NCBI GenBank assembly: GCA_023014365.1
Contig: JAEBUN010000022.1
Location: 124,001 to 188,000 of the forward strand
Length of the DNA: 64,000 nucleotides
Direction of reading: 5' to 3'
From: Lepiota brunneoincarnata
Lineage: Eukaryota; Basidiomycota; Agaricomycetes; Agaricales; Agaricaceae
This document shows, in pieces, positions 23,032 through 35,047 of the stretch. Position 1 is the stretch's first letter; every line of letters starts with the position of its first letter. The position numbers and the translations under genes were made by a program. A model generated the notes under the pieces. The model was not told the DNA's origin, made no database searches, and was given only the letters and a program-made list of their open reading frames with translations.

Positions 23032-24789
23032 TTACGCGACAGAGACTTGGAATCCCATGGCTCTTCTTCCAAGTTCGCCAACAATGTCGCCCTCGCTCGC
23101 GACCCCAATAAATGCCGCCTCGGGTTCTCCCTTTGGAAAGTCCGGAGGTCGTTGTCCCCTCAGGAAGCATTCGCGCTGTTTCTCGACATATCCAAAGTTC
23201 TGCGTGGTGTAAGGCACTGCAGGTATGTACATTACTAGATTGAAAAACAACTTCAACAATTCTCAACAAGTCTCGACAAGGGATATATCTTACCCGCAGA
23301 ATCCTCCTTCCCTGTGTGGTCCTCCTCCACGGAATGGACGACATCGCAGTGCCAAAATACAGCGTCTCCTGGGTTTACCTTGGGTACCGAAGTCATTGTC
23401 TTTTCCAAAAACAAATGCGGGTGAGACAGAGGTGTTGGTTTGGGCCCATAAAAACCCCTGTCGCTGGGGAATATACCAGGAAACTCCGAAGTCTCCAGAT
23501 CTGTTACTTAGTTCTCAGCAAATCAGAAAGGCCAATAAAACATTCCGTTGACATACCAATAATCCAGTTTTGGGGGTCCAAAACATCCGGCGAGTCCATG
23601 GAAACCGATGGCCTAAAGAGCGGGCGAAGGATAATGTACGCATTCGAGAGCAATACATCCGGGAATACTCTCAGAGTCCCTTGGCTCGGACCAGTCTCAC
23701 TGACTCGACATGAGAAATCGCGACTGTCGCGCGAAGACGAAATGGCGCACCTCATGGACAGCCATCCTTGGAACGTTCTGAACACACTTGACTGCGAAAC
23801 AAACATTCCAGTACAGGACCACTTAGGAATGTTGTTAACTAACCTGGTTCGGTCTCCCATAAAGCGAGCTACGGGCATCGAGCCTTCCCCCAAGATCATA
23901 TGGGTCATGCTGACGCCATCTGCCACTCAAAATGTCTTCAAAGCATTTTCTGAAAATCGGATCCTCCCATCGTTCGATTGTCCCCCCTAAAACAATTCAT
24001 CATCAAACTGTTATTCTGCCAAAGGATAAACGGGTGACAGCACCATCCATGTGCGGTGGGTGGACGTCCCACCTAACACCAGGTTTTCTGATCCTGAATC
24101 GGTCTGCATAGGTGAGGGGAACAGAGAGATCTACGTTGCTAGATCTTTGTCCCGGCTTATCGTGATACAAGTTATTCAGCCATATGGTGGCCTTCAACAA
24201 GTTTGGGTGAGCCCTCGCCTGAACTTGTGGTTTCGTCCAGCTTCGTTTAGTACAGAAACAGAAAATACCTATCAGCACTATACCACCTCTTAAAGAATGG
24301 TTCTACTCACTACAGCTGAAAGAACTGTTTGTCATCAACAGGGACACCTATATCTATGTGTTTAGTAGGTGGTATGGTTTCCGTGTCCTTGATTACCCAC
24401 CCTCAACTGGGTTTACGGTGACAAACTCTCTCAGGGACTCCCTCCAGCCCACAGCTTGCTCGTCGTCGACGATGTCCTTGATGACAATACACCCACGCCT
24501 CTTAATGACGTCCACTTCGTTCTGGTCCAGGGTCCCCAATTCACTAAAATTTACCTGTGGGATGAACTACTCGTCCATCTTGACGATTTGTACTACCCAA
24601 GTAAGAATGGAAACAACTCACACTAGATCCAGCCGTTTGAATCCTCCCGCTAACGGCAACCAGCTCCTCGATGATTTCCTTCCATGCCTGCGTAATACGT
24701 TGCTCAAAGTTAGGATAACTAGAGGCTATTTCGCGTTTTAACTCAGCGAAACGGGGAGGAAGAGGCACTATGTCAGGGCTCGTCGCCAT
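23032..24789 (-). CDS. DUF1479 (Gig2/YbiU-like) protein
   Basis: Member of the DUF1479 family, found in fungi and bacteria. Its fold is thought to be that of Fe(II)/2-oxoglutarate oxygenases; the substrate is unknown. Start ATG 24789, stop at 23032, with several introns. Landmarks in order are PRFAELKREI at the N-terminus, IKRRGCIVIKDIVDDEQAVG, GVPVDDKQFFQL, TKPQVQARAHPNLLKATIWL, VPLTYADRFRIRKPGVRWD, HPPHMDG (likely metal-binding His and Asp), QSSVFRTFQGWLSM, VFPDVLLSNAYIILRP, FWHCDVVHSVEE (likely distal His), VMYIPAVPYT and FPKGEPEAAFIGVASEGDIV. All blocks expected for the family are present and in order, so the gene looks intact. Individual splice sites were not all fixed. Confidence 0.88.
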
Positions 24790-25200
24790 CTGTAAAAATT
24801 GCTCCAGGACATGCGATGAGTGGCGGGCTTATATCCACTGCGCAGGTTTAGGGCAGCACTGAGCCTATTAATAGCTTGAAGTTGGTTTCTCCGAGGTTAC
24901 TCCTGTCTTCGTGTAGTAGTTGGTCGAAACCAGGAGTGGATGTGTTTAAGCTTATATCGGGAATCATTAGAGGGGAAATCGCAGGTAGACAAAGCAATAA
25001 ACTAGGGAACTGGCTGCTGCCACGGCATGGGCGGAACGACCCCTTCGCTTGGTGCAGAACAATATATCGAAAGGAAACTAGGGTGAAAGCATGTTAGCGA
25101 CAATGAGGGCTTACTATAGTCCTCAGATCTAATCAAAGATACTATTAGATAAGGAGTCATATAGTAGGTGCCGAAAGGGCGCAACGAATCAGGGCGTTCG

Positions 25201-27867
25201 TTATTGTTCTTCCTCATAGACCCCCTCAACTTCCCCTTCGTCATCATAAGTCGCGGCTTCTTGATACTATCCCCAGTGGTAAGAGCGTGTAACACTTATT
25301 CTAGTCGTTTCTCACCTGCTGATACTCGGCGCTACGATATTTCTCCGTTATCAGCTGCCATGATTATACATCTTAGCCAAAAAGCTTACATCAAGTCGTG
25401 AGTGTTGCTCTCGGCCTCAGAGAACTCCATGACATCCATTCCTTCACCGGTGTACCTATGGGGCTTAACGGGTCAGCGGATACATACACGACGTGTATCG
25501 GAAGACGGACCAGTGCAAGAAGGCACGGCGCTTGTACATGGCAGCGAACTGGAAGGAGTTATTACTGACCAAACTTTCAAATGGGGGGAACGTACCGTCT
25601 CGAGAGTGCGATTGAAGACTTCTTGGATGGAGGTCGAGTTGGAGAGGGCGATCGCGGCCTGTTATGTTGTTTAAAAAGTGGTCCGATAAAGTGTATCCGG
25701 TCAACCATATACCTGTGCCTGGCCAACGGGTGGGACAGTAACAAGTGAAACGGATACGTTATCTGGGATCCACCTGGGTAAAAGGACAACAGTGAGAATC
25801 AGCGTACATATCTGGGGTTCGTGCAGTCCACCTACTCGACAAATGACTGAGAGCTCCTTTGTTGCAGGTCACGAATAGAGGACTGTCACAATTACATGAA
25901 CACCAAGCGGGTTATAGACCCTTGCCCCAGGACCTACTTCTGCCTGTTGTGCAAGGATTGTCATTGACATCTCGGGAAAGATGATGAACGACATACTTCT
26001 TGGGAGGGTATATTGCCGCGGAATATTGTAGCGGCAGTCAGGTAGCGACTAGGAAGGCTATATCAGCCTTGCAGGGTGCGATCAAATCATCTATACATAC
26101 CCGTGACGCGGATCACAAGCAACTAATAGATTTTTGCGATCAAACAATCTATCTATAACATCAGTAGAGCAGGGCGAGTCTGAGATGGGCAACATACGCT
26201 TTTGTCAATTCTGATACGGAGTTTTTCTCGTATGCCGAGGCACTAGGATCGTAGAATGGGGCATAACTAGGCATGAGAAAGTGAAGCTGAATAAAGAAGA
26301 CTGTCAGGAAAACGTATAAGTCTCAAGGTCGTCTCTCACTCGAGGGAATGGGATGAGATTCATCCCGAGTTTTCGCAGATCACTTGAAATCGAAACTGAG
26401 GGTCAAAAGAATTGGTGGGCTAGCGTTTGGGGCGCACCCGTTCAGTTGGCCAGGGAAGCGCAGGCTTGTGCTCACTCCGCACATGACACGTGAAATTAGC
26501 TGATGCTATAATCAATAGCGATTTCCTCAAATCGAGGGGTGGCATACACTGTTAAGGTTGTCGAAAGTGGGGCTCTTGATCTTGAGAGTCCGCTGACAGA
26601 TATCGTAGCTTTGGAGAGCATTCAGGGGCGAAACGGTCAGAGGGCGGTAAGACATACAGGGCTTCGTTATCGACACAAATTGTGAGATCGCCGTTGTCCA
26701 CAAGCTGATTCAGAGAGAGCAAGGCATTGTAGGGCTAACAGCACATGGTAAGTTACGCAATCAGAGTGAAGTGCAGGTGCACTCACTTCGACAACTGTTT
26801 CTGATACCTAGGGCAGAAGAGGGTTAACAACGCCGATATTGTCTAGTAAGATCTTCTAAACCTTGGGAGAAGGCAAGATTGAGAAGGTCGCAAGCATCCG
26901 ATCAGGATATTCCTATAAATTGTGCAGAAATCCACCAACAGAACTCAAGTTCCCTCAGACGTACCTCGCGCAGTTTAGAGAGTAACAAACTGCCCAGACC
27001 GGCACCAGTACCTCCACCCAAAGAGTGAATGACCTGAAAACCCTGGAGAGCCTCACATGGCTCGGCTTGTCTACGGATGGTATCCTGATGTTGATTAGTG
27101 TAAAGCTCGTGTACATCATGAGAGACACCTTACCATGATGGGATCCACAAGCTCCGCGCCTAGGGGCCGCTGAGCGCACAGTCATCCGGAACCACGGTTG
27201 TATAAAATATACCTTCAGTATAGACTGGCAAGAAACTCAACCCTTGATAATCAAAAGACTGGTATAGAGACGCTCACATCCTTTTGCCCAATTGTTTCCC
27301 GCTCCAACCTCAGCCGTCAAGAACGTGTCCGGGCGGAAAAGCGAACCTAGAGGACCGCTCCTCAACTATATCACAGTCAGCGATGACGTGCCTTCTGATG
27401 CAAGAAGATCTCACTTTGTTGCAAACACCCGCCTCCAAATCAACCTGAACGCTCCGAGGAACATATCGCGTCATACCCGTGTGTTCAATTTCATGGAAGT
27501 AAACCCCGGCCTTGGACCTCAAAATCAAAAGAGAGCACTCGAAGTTATCCTTGAGAGCTTACACGTTGCAACTGCAACGGATCTGAACCCTGGTAGGACT
27601 AACAAAAGCCATCAAGTCAGCAAAAACAGCGCACCCGGACAGGAACCAGCACATACACCAAACCGGTCCAAACCATGTTCCGCCAACAACATATCCCAGA
27701 AGTTTTCGCCAACCTATCCATGTGTCATTTGACAACCCACGAACCCTCATCAAGAAGAATACCTGGTTTCCGGCTTGGCCAGCCTTTTGAGCGTTCAGGA
27801 ACCAAAATTAAGCTAACTTCGAAAGAGATCTTACTTGGATGTTGACGATTTCGCGCGAGAGCGGCAT
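25201..27867 (-). CDS. divergent beta-tubulin
   Basis: GTP-binding tubulin on the minus strand, start at 27867 ([11 protein letters not shown], replacing the usual MREI(L/V)), stop at 25201, split by well over ten short introns. Pieces read in order: [46 protein letters not shown] and [34 protein letters not shown], the nucleotide-binding loop [104 protein letters not shown] and an acidic tail ending EGVYEEEQ. The replaced autoregulatory N-terminus and the [11 protein letters not shown] stretch set it apart from the housekeeping beta-tubulin, so I take it for a lineage-specific paralogue. No frame break was found. Confidence 0.9.
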
Positions 27868-28679
27868 TGCGGAGGCTAGCGAAGGAGAAAACACACAAAA
27901 GTCTGACAACGTGCAAAGCGAGCATTTCTAAGTTACGGCAATTGCCGAACCTAATGTATTCTAATTATGTATGCTCGGAGCGGAAAATGCGTGATGGTTT
28001 TCGGACCTCTGGACTGCGTGATTACGCTGTGGCGGCAGAACACGTTCTTATATACTCCTTCGCAAGTAAGTAATACTACGGCCGTTAGCGCATCCACCTG
28101 AGACCTTTTGGTTCCGACGGGGAACTCACTGAATGAAACTTGATTGCCGCCCATAACCACCAAAATGCAACCTGCAGAATGTCTCCTGTTCGCTAGGGGC
28201 TACCCGACGAAGGCACTCGATAAATGAAGCCTACACGAATAAGTCCAGGAAGCTAACCCCTATCGATCACAATGGGCGGCTCAATATGCCCAACTGTGAC
28301 AGAGGAAGCCTAGCGACAAATTTGATCTCGTGCTACAAACATCTGGTGTCGCAAGTAGCCGGATAATATTACTTTGCGGTTCCCCACAGGCGGTGGCAAG
28401 GACGGAACTGTTTACACCCATCCAGGCCCTATACTGTCCCGGTGGCAGACAGGCAAAAATGATCAGAATCTAATTCACCGACATCCCCACTAGGATACTG
28501 TACACTGGTCGTGTGCACTGTTGTAACTGTCGGCATCAATGATTTAATCCATTTATTCGCATCCAACACGTCACGCAGAAAGTAGTCTAGCAGGTCTGAG
28601 AACGCCATACTCCAGGTGAGTCCGAGAAATTTTCAGTCTCCTGTCCTGTCCCTCGCATGTGTCTCCCACATATACACGA
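27868..28679. other. intergenic, no supported gene
   Basis: Promoter side of the tubulin gene and 3' side of the kinase gene. No coding stretch, repeat or RNA gene recognised. Confidence 0.4.
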
Positions 28680-30340
28680 CTACTGGAAGCGGCACTCCAG
28701 GGAGACAAATTGTATCCACCTCAAGCTCTCCAATACTAAACCTATACTAGGTCGCCCCTCCGGCGAAAACTGCCAGCAGTTCTTAAGCAGCCCCTCCAAC
28801 CCTGACGAACCACGGATGAGGTTGTCATCGTGCTGCAATGGTGGCATTCCTTGGATAATTGCCTTGATGACATGCCAGTCGGCTTTGAGGTTCTGGTAAG
28901 GAACCTGTCCTGTGACAAGCTAACAACGATCAATCGGGAATTCATAACCGACTGGAAGAAAAAATACTTCATAGATGGTACACCCAAATGCATAGATGTC
29001 ACTAGGGAAACGAGGAACCACCGGATAACCAGGGAAACCTGGTGTTTCTTCCGCTAAGAGTTCCGGGGCCTGGAAGCGTAGAGAACCAGCAACCGTGGTG
29101 GTCGTCCGGCCACTTGGACCATGAACTTCGCGAACAAGCCTTGAGAGACCAAAATCAGAGATGACTACGCATCCGTTGTCAGTTACAAGAGTGTTACACT
29201 GTTTGACGTCCCGACTGGTCAGCGATTTGCCACCTTGATGACAGCGTTATGATCTGTCAACTCACTCCCTTCAAATCCCCATGCACAATGGGAGGGTTCA
29301 AAGAGTGGAGATATTGTAGTCCACGACCAATGTCTAGCAACTGAGTGCATCGATCAGAAATTTAGTGAAATAGGACAGTGAGGGACAAGGTTACCATGGT
29401 TTTTATGTCTACCCGGCCCCTCCGCTGCGCTATGTAGTTGGGGGCGGTCCCGTTCTTATACCAGTGCATCACTATTCCAGTCCGACCGTTAGGCTCGCAG
29501 ACGACTCCATAGAAAGTTGCAATGTTTGGATCCCTCAGTCTTCTCCATATCTTGATTTCACGGTGCAATCTCTGGATTCAGGTAAATGGATAAGAGGCCT
29601 TATGCATAGGTGGAAAAACAAGGGAATACTCACTCGTTCAATCTTTTCACTGCTTTGACTGGTGAAAGTCCGCAGCATCTTAATGCCAACCTGAAGATGA
29701 GAGGATTAGAAAGTTCAAAGGCGAGCATGAAACTCAAATACCTGGGCACCCTTCCAGTAGCCTATGTAGATATCTGAGAAGCCTCCTGAGGCAACTGAGA
29801 ATTCGCTCCTGTGCTGGATTTCTATGAGTGGAATGATTGAAGACGATTCCTCCTCTCCTTCTATCCACGCGCTACCAACCAACACACTCATTGCGGGCTT
29901 TGGCCTGGGCGCTGAAGAGCTTAAAATTTGGTCCCTGTTCCCCCCGAGATTTATTCCTCGAGGTAATCTATGATTGGCAGGGTGCGAGGTTAGCCCTGCT
30001 CCATGAGGCAAGGGAAGAGTGAACCGATACCTTGGGTTGATCTTCAGGCTGGACCGGTCCGTTAGCACTTGCGGGAACGAAACTTGTCTCTTGGTTGGTG
30101 TTGTCAAAAACGTGGAACTTCCCCCAATACTCCCACACCCGTCACCTAAGCGCGACGTAGGATCTTGAACTAGCAAAGCAGCATAAGACCGACATCGAAC
30201 TATACTCGAAATCGTTCCCTACAAACATTGCTCCAAGAGAGATTATTAATCACTGAAAGCGTGAGATCTTCACCGATTGCTGTCGTTTCTGTTCCTTTGG
30301 TCGGCTGCTGGTATCGCAGCCACAATGGAGAGACCATCAT
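28680..30340 (-). CDS. protein kinase, TKL-like
   Basis: Ser/Thr or dual-specificity kinase of the type expanded in Agaricomycetes, minus strand, stop at 28680. The best start is near 30340 (MMVSPLWLRYQQ) but is not certain. An N-terminal extension of about 150 residues (Ser/Pro-rich) precedes the kinase domain. Kinase motifs in order are the glycine-rich loop SGGFSDIYIGYWKG, VGIKMLR with the ATP-binding Lys, HREIKIWRRLRDPNIATFYG, HGDLKG (catalytic loop, His-Gly-Asp variant), DNGCVVISDFGLSR with DFG, FQAPELL (APE), SDIYAFGCTIYEV and CWQFSPEGRPS. Several introns interrupt the domain, including one inside the catalytic loop just after DLKG. All catalytic residues are present, so it should be active. 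Partner and pathway are unknown. Confidence 0.85.
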
Positions 30341-30511
30341 TCTGCAAGGCGGGTTAGATATGGTGGTGAGCTATGTTGTAGTTGTTTAGATGGTGTAGGG
30401 ATTCTATCACTCGATATATCCATGGGTGGCAATCAAAGGCCAGAAAACGTTCAAAACGGGCGCTTATATAAGGGTGTTTTATTCATGCAATGCAAAGTAC
30501 ATTTGTCAACT
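30341..30511. other. short intergenic spacer
   Basis: Gap of about 170 bases between the kinase start and the end of the AT-hook gene. It contains a TATA-like tatataagg (minus-oriented context unclear). Nothing else seen. Confidence 0.3.
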
Positions 30512-32329
30512 TCAGACCCAACCCTCTGAACATTTCTTATCTGGCCGCCTGCTATTCCTCCCTTTGCAATCAAGCTTGCCACAATCCTGACATGGGTTTG
30601 AGCAGAATGTACGCCCTCCCTTCCCCTTGCAATCCTGCGAACCGCATTTACAACAATGCCGGGGACTGCGCTTATTCTGGGAAGGGAATGTCCTGCCTTC
30701 CCCTGCTTCCGGAGCGAACGGCGAGCTAACCGGGGCTGGTATCGAGGGATTGGGTGAGTGCATCCCCGCAGGATTTAATAGGGCTGTTGGGAAGAACGCG
30801 TACGGTGTATAAGGATAGGGCGGATATTGTGGCGGCGGTGGGTAAGGGTGTGTTGATGGTCCAGGCGTTGGATGCTGTACCGGTCCAGCCGGCATGATGG
30901 GCGCTTGTGAAGCGGGCGCCTTCCCGAAGCGCCCGGTTCAGTGACAGCTGTGTTCTCTTTCCATGCGTTGTTGTACGCGTCTCCAAAGCTCTAAACCATA
31001 TCCTTGTTAACAGCTGCATGAAGCTGTTGAGAGCATGGACATACATGGTTTGTGGTCCCTTCGCGTGAGACGTTTCCCCCTTCGTCCGGCGCCAACTCAT
31101 TTTCGACGCTCTCTCCCTCCGCATCATCCGCATCTTCCTTGTTTTCGGCATTGGGCGCTATCGGCAAAGGGTTGCCATCCTCAGAAACCCCATGCTGAAT
31201 GGAATAAATCAGATGCAGAATGACCTCCTTCCTTAACCCAGCTTTGAGGCAAGCTCGAACCATGTTCCACAATGACCGCGAAACACCAAGAGCCTTCCAA
31301 TTCCAAATGTTAGGCCCGCTACCGGCATCCGTATCTCCATACATCAAGCATGCCGGAAACTCGTCCTGTAGTTTGGTAGGCAGTGATCGGAGAATAGACG
31401 TATCAGTACTAGCGAACTTGCGACCTTCAGGTCCAGTAGCGGCGACACATTGCGGGCTCTTACAGACGTACTCACACCCGATAATGAAGAACGGCTTTTC
31501 AATATCGTAAATTTTGATAGGGCCGGAGCTGATTCGGCCTTTATTGACAAGAGCCTGGGAACAGGCCGGACATGAGATACCGTTGAAAACCAGAGGCTGA
31601 GGGTCCCAATATAGGAAGCGGTGCTCGGAGGGTGTGCGCGCAGTGGAGGCGGATGCCGTGAGGGAAAAATAGGCGGGAGAGGAGGGGAGCCAAAAGGTCT
31701 TCAAGATAGAATATAGTGAGGGAATGGGTTGTAGCTGCTGCGGATTAGGAGCCAGGGAGCCAAGATGTGATTTGAACGCCTCTTCCACCGTCGGACCGGC
31801 ACTCGAAACAGGGATTGGGTGCCGCAAGGGCATTCAAGAGGGTCGCAAGGAACGCATTGGGTTTGTCGCGAGCGAGTTCGGCCCAGTCATCTTTCTGGAG
31901 GTTCGGATCTATCTGAAACGTCATCGGGGGAGAAATGGGCGCCCCTGGCATGAACATCGCCATGGGGGGATACCCGACTCCTGAAAGACCTTGCGGGGCA
32001 GGCCAAGGGGCGGGATCACGCTTGACCTTGGCGCGACTGGGCCCGACAGAGCCAGCAGGAAAGCCGTCCTTCCGAGGTCGCCCAACAGGCCGCTTGATTT
32101 TTGGTGGGGGTGGGGTCCCTCCTAACAAATTCTTCTTTGAACTACCCTTGGGCCGACCAGGGCGTCGCTTTGTGGGTTCTGATAGGCTGCCACCGATAGA
32201 TGTGCCTGTCGGCGCAGTAGAGCGCGTGGATGCTGAGGATGTTGGGGCGTCGACGACGTGGCCTGCGATGTTGGCATCGTTCGCGAAGATTTGGTTATTG
32301 GAGGAGTTAGGGATAGAAGGATTATCCAT
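30512..32329 (-). CDS. AT-hook and Cys-rich DUF6729-like protein, frame disrupted
   Basis: Minus strand, start ATG 32329. Residues about 50-95 carry two AT-hook-like motifs (RRPGRPKGSSKK and RPVGRPRKDG), which bind the minor groove of A/T-rich DNA. The central part has RFLYWDPQPLVFNGISCPAC and YDIEKPFFIIGCEYVCKSPQ, Cys pairs typical of DUF6729 proteins of mushrooms. The C-terminus is a Cys cluster (CKCGSQDCKGKGG, then NPCQDCGKLDCKGRNSR) ending at 30512. The frame changes twice. Near 31800-31815 it changes either by a 52-nt intron with weak borders or by a +1 shift. Near 30940-30993 it changes either by a 77-nt intron or by a nonsense codon (cta at 30991) plus a shift. It may therefore be a decaying gene. 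A nuclear, DNA-associated role is inferred from the AT-hooks. Confidence 0.7.
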
Positions 32330-33611
32330 CCTTTATGTATTTGCTGGTTAAAATGTTTATTTCAACATTTTGTCAAATTTCCGGAGGCTTGGATGCTGAT
32401 GAGAAAATAAGAGAAAATTATGACACATACCTCACGGACCCCAGAGGTACACAAGCCGTTCCAATCTGCCTCCAATAGTGATCTTGAGATAAAATTTGGC
32501 TGATAAAAACACGAATAGACGGTCGGCAGAGGTGATAGTTTTGTAGTATATGTTCTGCAAAAGGTTATCTTGAGCTAAATCGCTGTTTGTTTACATCTGC
32601 TTACCTTAAGAATCTTTACGTAAATAATTCAAGCCCTGTGAAAAGGAAATAGCTATTTCGCAGAGCATCCAGAACAAACAATTTACTCTGGTACAGCGCA
32701 GTATAATGAATATACGGTACCGTAGACAAGTTGTAAAAATAACGTATTAATTTTGAATTTACGAAAATGGGAGGCTCTTCCACCCGACGCTCTAGTCCAA
32801 TTGCGGTTTTGCTCCTATGCCATATCTCCCTCCGGAAATAAGTCTTGTAACCTCTCATCGATATGTTACTAAGTAAAGGCTCCAATCAAGAAGCTACTTT
32901 GTTCTGCCCCACCACATTCCAACCCTTAAGTACTTCCTGAGCCTAAGGAGACCTACAGGTACCCTTCTACTAAACAACCCTCCCCAAATGGCACATCAAG
33001 TCCCTTGTAACGAAATGAAAGTGAAACAGGAGGCGCCGCACGCAGCAGTTATCTCTGAGGAACATTCACAACGCCAGGGCAGAGTGTAGTGATTAAAAAG
33101 ACCGTTGCTCAACGCTTCCCAACCAATACATATGCGTTAGCTAATTTTCCACGAAGTTATCAATCAACCGGCGATAGAACAAACATTGGAACAAATCCGT
33201 AGGCTCCATTGAATAAGCGCAAGGACAGAAGGGGATCGAACCTCCCAAACGCCCTTGTTCTGAAATAGGCAATCCCGTCTATATTTGGACATTCTCTTGA
33301 GCTATTGGCCTGCAGAAATCAGGCAAGAGGTAGCTCGCAAACATCAATAGAAGCAACTGGAGAGTGTGCGAAAGCAAGATTTTCTGTGGATTCAAGTTCT
33401 GGTCGTGAAGCTCAATATGGTGTTCCCTTTGAGCAGGGCGCTACAGTCGCAAGGATTATAAGACGAGATACGTTTTACTTCTGAGAAAATCATCGTAGTG
33501 ATTTCTACTCTCTCGCAAGAAGCTCAAAAAGCCTAGCACCAACTATATTGTGTCTTCTGGAAAAATCACAACCACCTTACCTGCTTTTCACCGCCGAAGC
33601 CATTCAACATC
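32330..33611. other. intergenic, A/T-rich
   Basis: Promoter side of the AT-hook gene followed by about 1 kb of A/T-rich sequence without a supported gene. Minus 32616-32885 is an open frame with no recognisable features. Confidence 0.4.
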
Positions 33612-33894
33612 ATGAACTATAGACTCATCGCTACTCTCGTGTTGTCTTCCAGTACGTTCCCTTCGGTTTCTCATGTGTCGTAGCAAGTGCTGACACCGTC
33701 TTCCATGGTAGTGATCATGCTGACCTCTGCATCGCCTGTGCCTGTGGCCGAGGCTGCTATAGAGGATCTCGCTTTCCGTGAACCTGTAAGCACTCTATGA
33801 GTCAAATTCGGAGGTCAATGCAAGTAGGCTGATGGCTCTATTGCAGGAGCCGGAAACAGAGGTTGGAAGGGCATGCGGTAATTACTGCGTATGA
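33612..33894 (+). CDS. 53-aa secreted peptide precursor
   Basis: Three small exons keep frame: 33612-33651, 33712-33785 and 33847-33894, with consensus GT..AG introns of 60 and 61 nt. The product begins with a typical signal peptide (MNYRLIATLVLSSMIMLTSA) with a cleavage-like SAS/PVP site. An acidic propeptide-like stretch follows (EAAIEDLAFREPEPETE), then a short C-terminal core, VGRACGNYCV, with two cysteines that could form a disulfide. No known family is recognised. Support comes from the signal peptide, phase-perfect splicing and a C-rich end after a dibasic-free acidic leader. It could be a secreted signal or effector peptide, or a ribosomal peptide precursor. The tail is not a CaaX box, so it is not a normal mating pheromone. 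Confidence 0.65.
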
Positions 33895-35047
33895 GCTGCA
33901 AGCCTAGTCTCTTGCTGTTCCTCCATCCACCTGTTTCGAGGCCGTGCGCCTTCCGTGCATTGACATTGGATACCACCTATTCGCATTCGCTTACACAGTG
34001 CCTTCTTCTGTCGTATTGTTAGTGCTTGACTTTGGTCGCACATCTGTATCTATAGTTCGCCTTTCTAGTTGTTGTACGAATTCATTGGGATCGAAAGTTA
34101 ATTATCTGGTGTAACCATTTCATCTAGTGGCAGAGCAGGAAATTGTGCGATCCCGTCGGGCAATACGCCTGACACCAGAACTTCCGTAGGTGTCTGTTGC
34201 ACGCGCTGCCGTTTGTGATAACTTGAAGTATATAGGAGCAGGAGTCACTTGAGACAGTACAATGGCTCTAAAGGACTGAATATTCAAGATAACACAAAAT
34301 TTGGCCTAGCTCAATGACGTTCTGACAGGACCCACACGTGTGTGGTGTTCCTTAAATTATCTTACAATTTCGTCCAGGCAGTGAAATATGGAGCAGGGGT
34401 ACATGTTAACGCGGGGTCAGTGGGACTTAGCTTGGGCGAGAGGACCTAGAAGCTGACGTAGTGACACTGCAGCAATTTCCGTGATAGATATCACCAGGGA
34501 CATGGTAAAATCTGGTGATTATCAGTTGAGTCGGAGTTTCGGAGTCTGAAACGGCATGGGCCATAAAATTTGATCTGGATGACAACCAGTTTCTCCTTTC
34601 TACCAGTACCGCTACTGATTGGCCGATGGGGTGAGTGCGCTCTCATATATTCTGTTCTGTTTATGCCCTCGCACTCTCTACACGTGATGATCTTCAAACC
34701 GAAAACTTAGGAAGTGCCGTCCGAAACGCTCTAACCCGAGTGTCTCTGTCGAAGCCGGTTCTCTGATTCTCATCTACCTATTTACATGGCGATGTTTCCT
34801 TGACTCCATCACTGATATCGTGTCTTTACAGCGGCAGGATCCGTGTCGTGTTACTAAGGGACCATGGCCAGCCCCGGGTGGCCTGTCGCGTACAACTAGT
34901 ATACTTGTACTTGTGGAGACACTCGTTTTTACCGTATAAAGACCCACGAGATGGGAAGTTAAGGAAAAAGTCGGAGCAGTATTAATAGCTCCACGCCCCA
35001 TAACTGGATTATCAGCCCATCGCACTCCTATCTTTCTTACCACCAAG
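33895..35047. other. intergenic, no supported gene
   Basis: No coding signal recognised. The last 150 bases precede the transketolase start; tcttaccaccaag lies just before its ATG. Confidence 0.4.

Noticed and set aside
33220..33260. tRNA-like T-loop word (reverse of gggatcgaacctccc)
   Set aside because: Stem pairing fails and no acceptor, D or anticodon arms can be drawn.
33847..33894. Mating pheromone precursor reading of the 53-aa peptide
   Set aside because: It has a signal peptide and its last four residues (NYCV) are not a CaaX farnesylation box.
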